Assembly (NCBI RefSeq): GCF_030646845.1
Contig: NZ_JAUSLE010000004.1
Location: 105,552 to 169,551, forward strand
Length of the DNA: 64,000 bases
Source of the DNA: Rhodoferax sp.
GTDB lineage: Bacteria > Pseudomonadota > Gammaproteobacteria > Burkholderiales > Burkholderiaceae_C
Direction of reading: 5' to 3'
The notes below the pieces were generated by a model, which worked only from the letters and a program-made list of their open reading frames with translations, was not told the origin of the DNA and did no database searches. Within the stretch, counting starts at the first letter, position 1; each line of letters starts with the position of its first letter. The position numbers and the translations under genes are program-made. Of the stretch, positions 19,497 to 29,137 are shown piece by piece.

Positions 19497-22376
19497 TCAA
19501 TCGTCATGCGTGGCCTCTGCCAGATGGGCGGCCAGCGCTTTGCGCGCCATATCGCGCAGTGCCAGCGCTTGGTCCCAGCCTGGACCCACTGCAGGGATCG
19601 TCTCACCCATCGTCACCTCAATAGCGTAGCGCCGCGGCAACCAGGCGCCGTCGCGCAACAGCGAGCGGGTGCCGTTCAGCGTCACCGGCACCACTGGCGT
19701 TGTGGTTTCGGCGGCGATGACGAAGGCCCCGAGCTTGAAGGGCTGCAGGCCACCGGCACGCCGCAGCCGGCCTTCAGGGAAGAACACGATGGATTCGCCG
19801 GCACGCACACGCGCTTGCAGCGCCCGGGTGTCCTCGACGCCCTGCGCTGCGTCGAAACGCTCGACGAAGGCGATACCCAGCCTGCGCAGCGCCGCGCCGA
19901 TCAGCATCACGTCAGCCAGCTCGCTTTTGGCGGCAAAGGAAAACTCGGGTGGAAGCACCGCACCCAACAGGATCGCATCGGCATAGCTGGCGTGGTTGGC
20001 GACGACAATGCGCGGCCCCAGCGCAGGCAGCCGCTCCAGCCCCTCCACCCGCAATGGCAAACCCATCAGGCGGATGGCCACGCGCGTCAGCGCACGCGCG
20101 GCACGCCGGCGCCGCGCCACGCCGGGCAACACCATCACGGCGCACCACGCCAGCACACCCAGCGTGCAGAAGACGCACCAGGCCCACAGGCCCCACGCCA
20201 CGCGCACTGCGGTGTGCAGTGCGCGGCGTGCCCGCGCCGCAGCCGCAGTGGCTGTCAACGCCGCCCATTGCTGCCAGGGCGGGCGCTGCGTCACGCCGAG
20301 CCGACCCTGCTCGTACAGTTCACGGCAGGCAGCGCGGCGGGTCTTGCCGCTGGACGTCTTCAGTACCGAGCGTGGCGGCGCCAGCACCACGTCGTCGGCT
20401 GGCGCGCCCAGCAGCGTGGCCGACAGGGCGGTGATGGCCCGGATCATTTGCGCACGCTGCGCCGGTTCACGGACACGGGTCTCGGCGAGCACCACGAGCC
20501 GTTCCGTGCCGCTGCGCCGATCGGTGGCCGCGAACACCGCCACGCCGCCTTTGCGCACGCCGACGATGCCGGCCACCGCAGTTTCTAGTTCCTGCGGATG
20601 AATATTAAAACCACCGCGGATGATGATGTCCTTCTCGCGTCCGGTGAGGAACAGTTCTCCACCTGCCATGTAGCCGAGGTCGCCGGTGTTGAGCCAGTCG
20701 CCGTCGAACAGGCCCTGATTGGCCGCCGGATTGTTCAGATAGCCCTGCGTGCTGGACGGGCCGCGGAACTGCACGTGCCCCTGCTCACGCTCGGGCAACT
20801 CGCGCCCGCCGGCGCCGACCACGCGCAGGTCGTGACCGGGCAGTGGCGAGCCGCAGGAGACGATGCGCAGCGCTTGCGCGTCGTCGGGTCGCGCCGGTTG
20901 CGCCACGCCATCGCGGGCGAGCGTGGCCCGATCGACGCGATCCACCAGCGGGCCGCGGCCCACCGGCCCAAAGGACAGGCCGACGGTGTTCTCGGCCAGG
21001 CCGTATACCGGCATGAGTGCCGTTCGTTGAAAGCCGCAGGGCGCGAACCGCGCCGCGAAGCGCTCCAGCGTATCGGGACTCACCGGTTCGGCCCCGTTGA
21101 ACGCCAGCCGCCAGCACGACAGGTCCAGCGTGGCGAGTTCGGCGTCGGTGACCTTGGCCAGACATAACTCGTAAGCAAAATTGGGTGCCGCCGACACCGT
21201 GCCGCGATGGCGGTGAATGGTCTCCAGCCAGCGCGCGGGTCGGGCGAGAAACGCCAGTGGCGACATCAATACGAGGTGAAAGCCCAGGTAAAGTGCGCCA
21301 AGACAGGCACCGATCAGCCCCATGTCGTGATACAGCGGCAGCCAGGAGACGAAGGTGTCGGTGCTGCCGACCTTCGATGCACTCCACATGGCGCGCAGGT
21401 TGGCCAGCAGATTGGCGTGCGTCAGGATCACGCCCTTGGGGTCGCCGGTGCTGCCCGATGTGTACTGCAGGAACGCGATGTCCGATGCGGTGAGCGCCGG
21501 GCGCACCAGGGGCGCGTCCGCCATCGACAGATCGGCCACGGTGTGGACGCCGTGCAGCGCTTCGGCCTGCGCCCGCAGCAGATGGGCGAGCGGCTTTGCG
21601 CGTTCCACCGTGATCAGCAGCCGAGCCTGTGCATTGCGCAGGATGGCGGCGATACGCTTCAGGTGGTCCTCCAGCTGCGACGGCCGCGCCGGTGGGTACA
21701 GCGGCACCGGAACCAGACCCGCATACAGCGCGCCATAGAACGCGGCAAAGAACTCGCGCCCGGTGGGCAGCATGATCGCCACCTTGGCTCCTTTGTCCAG
21801 CCCGAGCGCACGCAAGCCCGCCGCCAGGGCGACGGCATCGCGGTGCAGATCGGTGTAGCGCAGATCGACGCTCTGGTTGCCGTTCTCGTACAAGGTGATC
21901 AGCACGCGCTCTGGGTGTTGTTGCAGGTGCCATTCGAAAACATCCACCAGCGTCTGGACCGAGTCCGGCGGATAACCGTCACTGACGGCTTGCTGGGAGG
22001 TATCGGCCTTTGTTGCAGTCACCACGACAGATGGCGCCGCCATTGCGCCTTGCTCTCTTGTCGACATCACGAAGCGCAACAGGTCGCGTGGCGTCTCGGC
22101 CTCGGTGAGCGCCGCTTCACCGAGCGACACGCCGAGGTCGTGGTCGATGCGGGCAAGCAGTTCGACACGCGCCAGGCTGTCCAGACCGTAGTCACGCTCC
22201 AGCGAGTGGTCCAGTCCCAGTGTGGACGCCAGCCGGGCCTGCGGCCGCAACTCGTCGGCCAGGCTGCGCACCGTTGCGAGCAAGCGCGGCGCCAGCGATT
22301 CGGGGCCCGGCGCACGGGAAATCCCCTGCACCTCCGGGGTTGGCGGATCGTTTTGTTTTGCTGGAGGTTCGTTCAT
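19497..22376 (-). CDS. ACP / fatty acyl-AMP ligase / PlsC acyltransferase fusion protein
   Basis: A 959-residue three-module protein. Residues about 30 to 110 form an acyl carrier protein with the phosphopantetheine Ser67 in RDYGLDSLARVELLA. Residues about 140 to 690 are an adenylating enzyme of the FAAL type: YTSGSTGDPKGVILTHANLL, FVSWLPLYHDMGLIGACLG, SAAPNFAYELC, and the C-terminal lysine region TSSGKTRRAACREL. After one or two membrane helices, residues about 770 to 959 are a PlsC/AGPAT acyltransferase with the HX4D motif NHASYAD and FFPEG. It could activate a fatty acid, hold it on its own carrier and esterify a lipid. The VTT protein upstream is a possible partner. Confidence 0.85.
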   Translation of the reverse strand: MNEPPAKQNDPPTPEVQGISRAPGPESLAPRLLATVRSLADELRPQARLASTLGLDHSLERDYGLDSLARVELLARIDHDLGVSLGEAALTEAETPRDLLRFVMSTREQGAMAAPSVVVTATKADTSQQAVSDGYPPDSVQTLVDVFEWHLQQHPERVLITLYENGNQSVDLRYTDLHRDAVALAAGLRALGLDKGAKVAIMLPTGREFFAAFYGALYAGLVPVPLYPPARPSQLEDHLKRIAAILRNAQARLLITVERAKPLAHLLRAQAEALHGVHTVADLSMADAPLVRPALTASDIAFLQYTSGSTGDPKGVILTHANLLANLRAMWSASKVGSTDTFVSWLPLYHDMGLIGACLGALYLGFHLVLMSPLAFLARPARWLETIHRHRGTVSAAPNFAYELCLAKVTDAELATLDLSCWRLAFNGAEPVSPDTLERFAARFAPCGFQRTALMPVYGLAENTVGLSFGPVGRGPLVDRVDRATLARDGVAQPARPDDAQALRIVSCGSPLPGHDLRVVGAGGRELPEREQGHVQFRGPSSTQGYLNNPAANQGLFDGDWLNTGDLGYMAGGELFLTGREKDIIIRGGFNIHPQELETAVAGIVGVRKGGVAVFAATDRRSGTERLVVLAETRVREPAQRAQMIRAITALSATLLGAPADDVVLAPPRSVLKTSSGKTRRAACRELYEQGRLGVTQRPPWQQWAALTATAAAARARRALHTAVRVAWGLWAWCVFCTLGVLAWCAVMVLPGVARRRRAARALTRVAIRLMGLPLRVEGLERLPALGPRIVVANHASYADAILLGAVLPPEFSFAAKSELADVMLIGAALRRLGIAFVERFDAAQGVEDTRALQARVRAGESIVFFPEGRLRRAGGLQPFKLGAFVIAAETTTPVVPVTLNGTRSLLRDGAWLPRRYAIEVTMGETIPAVGPGWDQALALRDMARKALAAHLAEATHDD

Positions 22377-22500
22377 CGCTCATCGACATTCACCAATCCG
22401 TCGATTCAACGACAAGAAGCCTCCGGCTGATTGACAAATAGCAAGGAGGAGAGGGTTCACCACCTGGTCGTGCAGGCGGATCCGCCGCGGGCGCTTGTGG

Positions 22501-23244
22501 CTACGAGCGGGACGCCCGCTGGTGCCGCCACCGCAGCCAGGCCAGGCCTAGCGCGACAAGCGCTATACCGGCGGCCGACAGCAGCAGCACATACTGCTTT
22601 TGCATGAAGGCATTGCCCAGGAAAACCGTGCCCAGCGCATACGGCAGCTCGGCCAGCATCAGCGCACCGAGATAAACGCGCAGCGGGTAGCCGAGCAGAC
22701 CAAAGAAGTACCCTCCCACGTCGGAAGGTACCGCCAGCTGAACCAGCAGGACGGTGAGGAACGAGCCCCCTTCGGGAATACGGCTCTCGTAGCGATGGAT
22801 CATTCCTTCGGACAACATCCGCTGCACGGCGGGTCGCTTGAGGCGGTGGCCAATCGCGTAGGTGACCAGCCCGCCCAGACACCAGCCGCTCCACAACAGG
22901 AAGAAACAGCCCAGTTCGCCCCAGGTCTGCACGCCAATAGGCACGAGCAGCACGCCAGAGAAGAACACCAGCATGGCCGACAGCGCCGCCAGCCCCATGA
23001 AAATCAGGGCGCCCAGAACAGGGTGCTGCGCAATCACCGGCTCGACCAATGCAATGCCGGAGGCGATCTGTTGGTGAACCGTGTCGGACAGGGCCAGCAA
23101 CCCGGTGGCGAACAGAACCACGATCAGGATGCCGGCGCGACGCGCCATGTCGGACCGCGGGCCCCAGATCCCCGGCTGCGCTACGCCCGCGTCTTTGGAA
23201 ATGCTCTTTGACGGCAGTGGAGGAGGGACGGGCGGTGTGGGCAT
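22501..23244 (-). CDS. VTT-domain (TVP38/TMEM64/DedA-like) membrane protein
   Basis: About 247 residues: a Pro-rich cytoplasmic N-terminus followed by five to six helices. The VTT family core is recognisable in FFSGVLLVPIGVQTWG, the central loop with YESRIPEGGSFLTVLLVQLA, and PSDVGGYFFGLLGYPLRVYL. Relatives are lipid scramblases or transporters. ATG 23244 is used; a TTG eight codons earlier is an alternative and neither has a clear ribosome site. It lies 124 bases upstream of the ACP-ligase-acyltransferase gene on the same strand, so a joint role in membrane lipids is an inference. Confidence 0.75.
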   Translation of the reverse strand: MPTPPVPPPLPSKSISKDAGVAQPGIWGPRSDMARRAGILIVVLFATGLLALSDTVHQQIASGIALVEPVIAQHPVLGALIFMGLAALSAMLVFFSGVLLVPIGVQTWGELGCFFLLWSGWCLGGLVTYAIGHRLKRPAVQRMLSEGMIHRYESRIPEGGSFLTVLLVQLAVPSDVGGYFFGLLGYPLRVYLGALMLAELPYALGTVFLGNAFMQKQYVLLLSAAGIALVALGLAWLRWRHQRASRS

Positions 23245-23372
23245 CAGGGGTTTGGGTTGCGTTTCCAACCCTGGATTATCCGTGGAACCATGGGGCTCCG
23301 GCAGCAGTCGTCATCAACCTCAAGCGGGAAGTCAGCCGGCGCGGCCATGCAGCTTGACGGATCAGCAGGGGG

Positions 23373-23912
23373 TCAAGCCCCAAAGTGCAGCGCCTCGGTC
23401 GAGACCGCACGGACTCGGTGGCCGAAGCTGCTGATGTTGGTGAGCGTTGCGTTGTGGTGCTGAATCACCTGAGCCGCCGACAAATGCGCGTTGCCCTCCG
23501 ACGTGTGGGCGTCTGCCACCAGCACAACCGGGTACCCCAGCGCCAACGCCCGGCGAACGGTCGTGTCGACACAGAACTCGGTATGCATGCCGCAGACGAC
23601 CAGATCGGTCACCGCATGGTGTTTCAGGGTTTCCTCCAACTCGGTACGATGAAAAGAATCCACGGTGGTCTTGCGAATGCGCAAGTCAGGGGGTTCAAGG
23701 TGCAGGCCATGGGCCAGCTGCCAGTCATCCGTTTCAAACTCAAGGTAGCCGGACGTGGACTCGTGCTGTATGAAGATGACGACGGCACCTGCCACACGCG
23801 CCTTCGCGGCGACCTGGTTGATCCGATTGATCACTTGCTGTGACTCAAAAGCGGCGTGCTCGCCGTCGCACAGACCCTGTTGGACGTCAATGATGAGCAG
23901 TGCGGTTTTCAT
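23373..23912 (-). CDS. Isochorismatase-family cysteine hydrolase
   Basis: A 179-residue cysteine hydrolase. It starts MKTALLIIDVQQGLCDG with the catalytic Asp, has the conserved cis-peptide and Cys segment VVCGMHTEFCVDTTVRRAL, and the typical EFETDDWQL-like middle. Members split N-carbamoyl or amide substrates, nicotinamide or isochorismate; this one is not specifically assignable. The frame extends eight codons upstream to a TTG, but MKTALLIID fits the family better. Confidence 0.85.
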   Translation of the reverse strand: MKTALLIIDVQQGLCDGEHAAFESQQVINRINQVAAKARVAGAVVIFIQHESTSGYLEFETDDWQLAHGLHLEPPDLRIRKTTVDSFHRTELEETLKHHAVTDLVVCGMHTEFCVDTTVRRALALGYPVVLVADAHTSEGNAHLSAAQVIQHHNATLTNISSFGHRVRAVSTEALHFGA

Positions 23913-24226
23913 GGGTGGAGGAATCGTGCGTGGCAAAAGTTTCGTAGCCCTGATGCAGGCTGAGTTTCGTCAAAATCGGCATGTCTTACCCCGGTTTGCT
24001 TTCTTGGCAAACTCTTCGGTCCGTTGATCCATTCTATCGGTCTGCGGCGCTGGTTCACTTGCCAGGGCTTGCCTTGCCGCCGTTGCTACCCCGCGGCTTG
24101 ATCGGCTTCAATTGCTATTAAAAGGATAGCTAATGGCGCATATCCCACGAGGGCTAGAGGCCAATTTTGCTAAAAAGTAAGGCAAACCACGTTTTGCACA
24201 ACAATAGAGGCATGGAGGAATCTGGC
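23913..24226. other. Divergent spacer between hydrolase and rmuC
   Basis: No supportable gene. The right half holds repeat copy E (24110-24170); the rmuC ribosome site GGAGGA is at 24214-24219. I see no confident promoter or operator. Confidence 0.6.
24110..24170 (-). repeat. Interspersed comamonad-type repeat, copy E (intergenic, reverse)
   Basis: The minus strand reads TTGGCCTCTAGCCCTCGTGG, then ATATGCGCCATTAGCTATCC and TTTTAATAGCAATTG. It is one of the best preserved copies and lies between divergent genes, about 45 bases before the rmuC ribosome-binding site. Confidence 0.8.
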
Positions 24227-25612
24227 TTGAACAATATGGTGCTGTGGTGGGTGGTGGCCCTGGGTGTGGTGAACGTGGTGTTGCTGTTGTGGCTGGCGCT
24301 GCGCCGTTCTGACGGCGGTGCCGCAGAGCAGGCTAAAGTGGAACTGCTGGCGGCGGTGAAAAGCGCGTCCGACCACACGGAGCGGCTGGAGCGTGAACTG
24401 CGCCGCGAGATCAGCGAGTCCTCGCGCGATGGGCGCCAGGAACTGACGCAAAACCTGGCCACGTTCCAACTGGCACTGGTGCAGCAGGGGGCAGAGGCCA
24501 CGCGCACGCAAAACACGCAGATCGACGCCTTTGGCCAACAGCTGGCGTTGTTGCAAAAAACGCTGTCTGACACGCTCAACAACCAGCTCTCGGGCCTGAG
24601 CGAATCCAACGCGCGGCGCATGAACGAAGTACGGGAGACGCTGGAAAAACAACTCGTGCAACTGCAAACCACCAACGCCGCCAAGCTCGACGAGATGCGC
24701 GCCACGGTGGACGAAAAACTGCAGACCACCCTGCAAACCCGCCTGGGCGAAAGCTTCAAGCAGGTCGCCGACCGGCTGGAGCAGGTGCACAAGGGCCTGG
24801 GTGAGATGCAGACGCTGGCTCAGGGCGTGGGCGACCTCAAGCATCTGCTGACCAACGTGAAGACGCGCGGCATTTTTGGCGAGGCGCAACTGGCGTCGCT
24901 GCTGGAGCAGGTGTTTGTGGCGGATCAGTACGCGGCGCAGGTGGCCACGCGTCCCGGCAGCAAAAATGTGGTGGACTTTGCCATCAAGCTGCCCGGAAGA
25001 TCCGACCACGGCGAGCCGCTGTGGCTGCCGATTGACGCCAAATTTCCCAATGAAGACTACGAGCGGTTGCTGGACGCGCAGGGCCGGGCCGACGTGCTGG
25101 GGGCGGAGGCGGCAGGCAAGGCGCTGGAGATTCGAATCCGCCTGGAAGCCAAGTCGATCTCCGAAAAATACGTGGAGCCGCCACACACCACCGACTTTGC
25201 CATTCTGTTCCTGCCGACGGAAGGCCTCTATGCCGAGGTGCTGCGCCGCCCCGGCCTGATGGAGGCGCTGCAGCGCGAGCACCGCATCACGCTGGCCGGG
25301 CCGACCACACTGCTGGCCATGCTCAGCTCGCTGCAGATGGGTTTTCGCACGCTCACGCTGGAGAAACGCTCCAGCGAGGTGTGGCAGGTGCTGGGTGCGG
25401 TCAAGACCGAGTTTGGCAAGTTCGGCGACGTGCTGGCCAAGGTCAAGTCGCAGACGCAAACGGTGCTCAATACGCTGGACAGTGCCGAGACCCGCAGCCG
25501 CGCCATGGGCCGTGCGTTGAAGAAAGTCGAAGCACTGCCCGAGACGCAGGTGCAGACCCTGATCCCGATGGACAAGGACTTTGACAGCGACGCGGAGGTC
25601 GACCGGGCGTGA
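24227..25612 (+). CDS. rmuC: DNA recombination protein RmuC homologue
   Basis: A protein of about 461 residues with an N-terminal membrane anchor (VLWWVVALGVVNVVLLLWLAL is its core region, given here in part as VVALGVVNVVLLLWLAL). A long coiled coil covers about residues 40 to 200. The RmuC nuclease-like domain follows, with TRGIFGEAQLASLLEQV, LPIDAKFPNEDYERLL and ILFLPTEGLYAEVLRR. RmuC limits inversions between short repeats. TTG 24227 is preferred because GGAGGA lies seven bases upstream; the ATGs at 24212 and 24236 are poorer. The stop overlaps the MFS gene start (GTGA). Confidence 0.88.
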   Translation: MNNMVLWWVVALGVVNVVLLLWLALRRSDGGAAEQAKVELLAAVKSASDHTERLERELRREISESSRDGRQELTQNLATFQLALVQQGAEATRTQNTQIDAFGQQLALLQKTLSDTLNNQLSGLSESNARRMNEVRETLEKQLVQLQTTNAAKLDEMRATVDEKLQTTLQTRLGESFKQVADRLEQVHKGLGEMQTLAQGVGDLKHLLTNVKTRGIFGEAQLASLLEQVFVADQYAAQVATRPGSKNVVDFAIKLPGRSDHGEPLWLPIDAKFPNEDYERLLDAQGRADVLGAEAAGKALEIRIRLEAKSISEKYVEPPHTTDFAILFLPTEGLYAEVLRRPGLMEALQREHRITLAGPTTLLAMLSSLQMGFRTLTLEKRSSEVWQVLGAVKTEFGKFGDVLAKVKSQTQTVLNTLDSAETRSRAMGRALKKVEALPETQVQTLIPMDKDFDSDAEVDRA

Positions 25613-26808
25613 GCTTGGCGCCCGCCCATCCGGCGCCGCCCCGTTTTGCACTGGCGCGCCTGATTGCCGGACAGATTTGCCTGCATGCCTGCATGGCCGG
25701 CATGCGCATGGCGTCGCCCCTGCTGGCTTTACGAGAGGGCTACAGCGCCATTGCGGTCGGGTTCCTGCTCGCCCTGTTTGCCCTGACCCAGGTCTTCCTG
25801 GCGCTGCCGGCAGGCCGCTACGTGGACCGGCACGGGCTCAAGCGTCCGGTCGGCTTTTGTGTTGTGGCCGCAGCGCTGGGCGCGGGGCTGGCGGTGGCAT
25901 TTCCGGTCTTTCCCGTCCTGTGCCTCAGTGCCTTGATGACGGGAGGTGCAACCGGTGTGGCCGTCATTGCGTTGCAGCGCCATGTGGGGCGGGCCGCGCA
26001 GAACGCGACCGAGCTGAAAAAGGTATTCAGCTGGCTCGCCATTGGTCCGGCGGTGTCAAATTTCGTCGGACCGCTGGCAGCGGGGCTGCTGATTGACTAC
26101 AGCGGTTTTCGCGCCGCCTTTCTGCTGATGGCCCTGCTGCCGCTGGCGACCTGGTTTTGGGTGCGCCGCACGGTGGAATTGCCACCGGTGCCGGTGGTTG
26201 TGGGCAGTGCGCCAAAGAAGGCATGGGACTTGTTGCGGGAGCCGATGATGCGCCGCCTGATGCTGGTGAACTGGCTCCTGTCTTCGTGCTGGGATGTGCA
26301 CACGTTTGTGGTGCCCATTCTGGGCCACGAGCGCGGCTTGAGCGCCTCCGTGATCGGCACGATTCTGGGTGCCTTTGCCATCGCGGCGGCCTTTGTCCGG
26401 GTGCTGTTGCCGGTGTTTGCTGCCCACGTGCGGGAGTGGGTTGTTGTCGCCTCGGCCATGGTGATGACGGCGGTGCTCTTTGCGGTCTACCCGTTCATGG
26501 TCTCACCGCTGGCCATGGGTGCCTGTTCGGTGATGCTGGGGCTGGCGCTGGGGTCGGTCCAGCCCATGATCATGAGCACGCTGCACCAGATCACGCCCGA
26601 GGCACGGCACGGCGAGGCGTTGGGTCTGCGGTTGATGACCATCAATGCGTCCAGCGTGCTGATGCCGATGCTGTTTGGCACGGCCGGGGCGGTGGTAGGG
26701 GTGTCGGTGGTGTTCTGGGCAGTCGGCCTTGCGGTCGGCGCCGGGGCGCGGCCCGCCTGGCTGCTGCGGCCCGCATTGCGTCCTGTGCCATCGTCCGCGG
26801 ACCGCTAG
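25609..26808 (+). CDS. Major facilitator superfamily transporter
   Basis: A 399-residue permease with about twelve membrane helices in two halves. The MFS loop 2-3 signature appears as LPAGRYVDRHGLKRPVG (consensus GxxxDRxGRR), and GALAAGLLIDYSGFRAAF-type sequence is seen as VGPLAAGLLIDYSGFRAAF at the end of the first half. The central loop is short. Substrate unknown. The GTG start overlaps the rmuC stop by four bases, implying translational coupling despite unrelated functions. Confidence 0.88.
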   Translation: MSLAPAHPAPPRFALARLIAGQICLHACMAGMRMASPLLALREGYSAIAVGFLLALFALTQVFLALPAGRYVDRHGLKRPVGFCVVAAALGAGLAVAFPVFPVLCLSALMTGGATGVAVIALQRHVGRAAQNATELKKVFSWLAIGPAVSNFVGPLAAGLLIDYSGFRAAFLLMALLPLATWFWVRRTVELPPVPVVVGSAPKKAWDLLREPMMRRLMLVNWLLSSCWDVHTFVVPILGHERGLSASVIGTILGAFAIAAAFVRVLLPVFAAHVREWVVVASAMVMTAVLFAVYPFMVSPLAMGACSVMLGLALGSVQPMIMSTLHQITPEARHGEALGLRLMTINASSVLMPMLFGTAGAVVGVSVVFWAVGLAVGAGARPAWLLRPALRPVPSSADR

Positions 26809-26820
26809 CCAGTCGGCGGT

Positions 26821-27513
26821 CTAGTGGACCTGTTGCATTTCACCCGAGAGCAAGACGCGTGTTCCTTTGTCTGCGCTTTGAACGGCGCTGACCAGCGCAC
26901 GGGCCACTTGTGTGGCCGTGATGGCCTGGTAGTTGGCCGGAATCAGGGGTTTGAGCAGCGTCATGGCGAACAGGCCCAGCTTTTCCGCAGGACGAGCCGC
27001 TTGAGCCAGCGCCTCGCGGTCACCCGCCAGCATGGAGGGCCGCGCAAAGACCAGGGCCATGTAGCCCAGCTGGCTGAGAGCATCCTCCATCTCGCCTTTG
27101 ACGCGGTTGTAGAAAACTCCCGAGCCGGCGCTGGCGCCCATGGCGCTGATTGCTCCCAATTTAGTAGCGCCTGCCGCTTTGGCTGCGCGGGCTACAGCCA
27201 GAACAGCGTCAAAATCGACAGCGCGAAAGGCCTGCTGACTGCCTGCCACCTTGATGGTGGTGCCCAGCGCGATGTAGACATCGTCCACGTGATCGATGCC
27301 GGGCAAGGTGTCCAGGGTGGCGAAATCCACCACATGACTGAACAGTTTGCTGTGCTTGACCGTCAACGGCCGGCGGCCCACACAGTGAACCGCCGTATAG
27401 CGTTTATCGGTTAAAAGAGCCGCGAGAACTTCCCGGCCCACGAGACCCGTTGCCCCCGCCACCAAAGCCACCCGTCCCGCCGCCGGAGCGACCGCCTGAT
27501 CCGCCACCACCAT
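26821..27513 (-). CDS. NAD(P)-binding oxidoreductase, HTATIP2/NmrA-like
   Basis: About 230 residues with an atypical short-chain dehydrogenase Rossmann start [19 protein letters not shown], then CVGRRPL, the cofactor-site [15 protein letters not shown] and the substrate-side [17 protein letters not shown] (Tyr/Lys). ATG 27513 follows GGAGG by five bases. The first 110 bases overlap, in another frame, the glycine-rich 3' end of rhlE on the same strand. Part of the gene (27150-27203) matches the interspersed repeat. Its substrate is unknown. Confidence 0.82.
   Translation of the reverse strand: MVVADQAVAPAAGRVALVAGATGLVGREVLAALLTDKRYTAVHCVGRRPLTVKHSKLFSHVVDFATLDTLPGIDHVDDVYIALGTTIKVAGSQQAFRAVDFDAVLAVARAAKAAGATKLGAISAMGASAGSGVFYNRVKGEMEDALSQLGYMALVFARPSMLAGDREALAQAARPAEKLGLFAMTLLKPLIPANYQAITATQVARALVSAVQSADKGTRVLLSGEMQQVH
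27150..27203 (-). repeat. Interspersed comamonad-type repeat, copy F (degenerate, coding)
   Basis: Minus-strand TTCTGGCTGTAGCCCGCGCA followed by GGCGCTACTAAATTGGGAGC matches the family in the GGCTGTAGCCC block and in the spacing to GCTACT...AGC, but is the most diverged copy. It is inside the NAD(P)-binding oxidoreductase gene and in frame. Confidence 0.45.
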
Positions 27514-29137
27514 AGGAACCTCCACCAGTACGGTTGCCCCCGCCAAAGCCACCGCCGCCGCGGCGGGCGCCGCGTTCGGCCATCATGTCCACACTGGTGC
27601 GCATCGGATCGGGCTGGCCTTGAGCCGGCCGCGCTGGTGCGCCGCCGCCATATCCACCGCCATTGCCGCCCGTGTTGCCACCACTATAGCCACCGCCGTT
27701 ACCGCCGCGCCCCTGCGCGGGACGTTGGCCGGGGCCGCGTGCCGCCTGATCGCCGGCCGGGCTGTGGCTGCGCTGGCCGCCATTGCCACCACGTCCACCA
27801 CCGTTGCCACCACGTCCGCCGCCGGCATTGCCGCCACGGTCGCCCTGGGCGCCCTTGGTTTCGCGGACCCGGGTCAGCATTTCAGTGCGCGCCGCCTTGG
27901 CCGCAGCCTGCATGACGTCACGGCTCGGCGGTTTGCCGGCACCACCCCAGACCGTCTGGCGGCCCATGGCGATGGGCTCGGCCTTTTCGCCGGGCTCGGG
28001 CATGAAGCCTTCTACGACCTGCACAGGAATATCCTGCTTGGTGAAGCGTTCAATGGCCTGCATGAAGCCTTCTTCGTCCAGACACACCAGGTTGGATGCA
28101 GTGCCGTCCGCACCGGCGCGGCCGGTACGGCCAATGCGGTGCACATAGTCTTCGCACACATTGGGGATTTCATAGTTCACCACGTGCGGCAGATCGTCGA
28201 TATCAATGCCGCGGGCGGCAATGTCGGTGGCGACCAGCGCGCGAACGTCGCCGCTCTTGAAGCCGGCCAGTGCCTGGGTGCGGGCTGCCTGGCTCTTGTT
28301 GCCATGCAGCGCCATCGCCTGGATGCCGTTTTTGGTCAGGAACTCGGCGACGTTGTTGGCGCCGAATTTGGTACGGGTGAACACCAGCACCTGGCTCCAG
28401 TTATGTTCCTGGATGATGTGAGCCAGCAGGGCCTTCTTTTTGCCGCGGCCCACCGGGTGGATCACCTGCGTGATGCGCTGCACGGTGGTATTGCGCGGGG
28501 TCACCTGGATGCTCAGCGGGTTCTTGAGCAGCGTGGCAGCCAGGTCGCGAATTTCATCACTGAAGGTGGCCGAGAACAGCAGGCTCTGCTTGTCTTTTGG
28601 CACCACGGCCAGAACTTTCTTCACGTCATGGATGAAACCCATGTCCAGCATGCGGTCTGCTTCGTCAAGCACGAGGATCTGGACCTGACCCAGGTCGAGC
28701 ACACCTTGTTGCAGCAGGTCCAGCAGGCGGCCAGGGGTGGCCACCAGAATGTCCACGCCTTTTTTGACACGGCTGATTTGCGGGTTCATGCCGACGCCGC
28801 CAAAAACGACGGTCGAAGACAGCTCCAGGTATTTGCCGTAGGTCTGCACCGACTCTTCCACCTGCGCCGCCAGTTCGCGGGTCGGTGTGAGGACCAGGGC
28901 ACGAATGCCGACGCCGCCAAATTTGTTCTTCGGGGCTTCGCCTGCGCTCAGTTTGTGCAGCATGGGTAGGACAAAAGCGGCCGTTTTTCCGGTTCCGGTT
29001 TGTGCGCCGCCGAGCAGGTCATGCCCCTCCAGGACGGCCGGAATGGCCTGGGCCTGAATGGCTGTGGGGGTCTCGTAACCCTGCTCAAGCACGGCTTTAA
29101 CGATGGCCGGAGCCAGATTTAGTTCTTCAAAGTTCAT
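27404..29137 (-). CDS. rhlE: DEAD-box RNA helicase, RhlE type
   Basis: A 577-residue ATP-dependent RNA helicase for ribosome assembly or RNA decay, often cold-induced. Motifs in order: Q motif ([14 protein letters not shown]), I AQTGTGKT, Ia PTRELAAQ, Ib [30 protein letters not shown], and [12 protein letters not shown] with [15 protein letters not shown] before it. After about residue 440 the tail is a disordered Gly/Arg/Asn-rich low-complexity region typical of RhlE. The 3' end overlaps the next gene by 110 bases. Confidence 0.93.
   Translation of the reverse strand: MNFEELNLAPAIVKAVLEQGYETPTAIQAQAIPAVLEGHDLLGGAQTGTGKTAAFVLPMLHKLSAGEAPKNKFGGVGIRALVLTPTRELAAQVEESVQTYGKYLELSSTVVFGGVGMNPQISRVKKGVDILVATPGRLLDLLQQGVLDLGQVQILVLDEADRMLDMGFIHDVKKVLAVVPKDKQSLLFSATFSDEIRDLAATLLKNPLSIQVTPRNTTVQRITQVIHPVGRGKKKALLAHIIQEHNWSQVLVFTRTKFGANNVAEFLTKNGIQAMALHGNKSQAARTQALAGFKSGDVRALVATDIAARGIDIDDLPHVVNYEIPNVCEDYVHRIGRTGRAGADGTASNLVCLDEEGFMQAIERFTKQDIPVQVVEGFMPEPGEKAEPIAMGRQTVWGGAGKPPSRDVMQAAAKAARTEMLTRVRETKGAQGDRGGNAGGGRGGNGGGRGGNGGQRSHSPAGDQAARGPGQRPAQGRGGNGGGYSGGNTGGNGGGYGGGAPARPAQGQPDPMRTSVDMMAERGARRGGGGFGGGNRTGGGSYGGGGSGGRSGGGTGGFGGGGNGSRGPGSSRGSFNR

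Noticed and set aside
21207..22430. 407-codon open frame antisense to the ACP-ligase-acyltransferase gene
   Set aside because: Composition is that of a shadow frame (Arg/His/Gln-rich) and the opposite strand encodes clear domains.
24170..25651. 493-codon open frame antisense to rmuC
   Set aside because: Gln/His/Leu-rich shadow frame without domain features; rmuC on the other strand is well supported.
26800..26821. GACCGC...GCGGTC stem between convergent genes as a terminator
   Set aside because: Only six base pairs with a ten-base loop and no T run on either strand.
27620..28969. 449-codon open frame antisense to rhlE
   Set aside because: Shadow of the helicase gene; the Ala-rich start is the complement of the Gly-rich tail.
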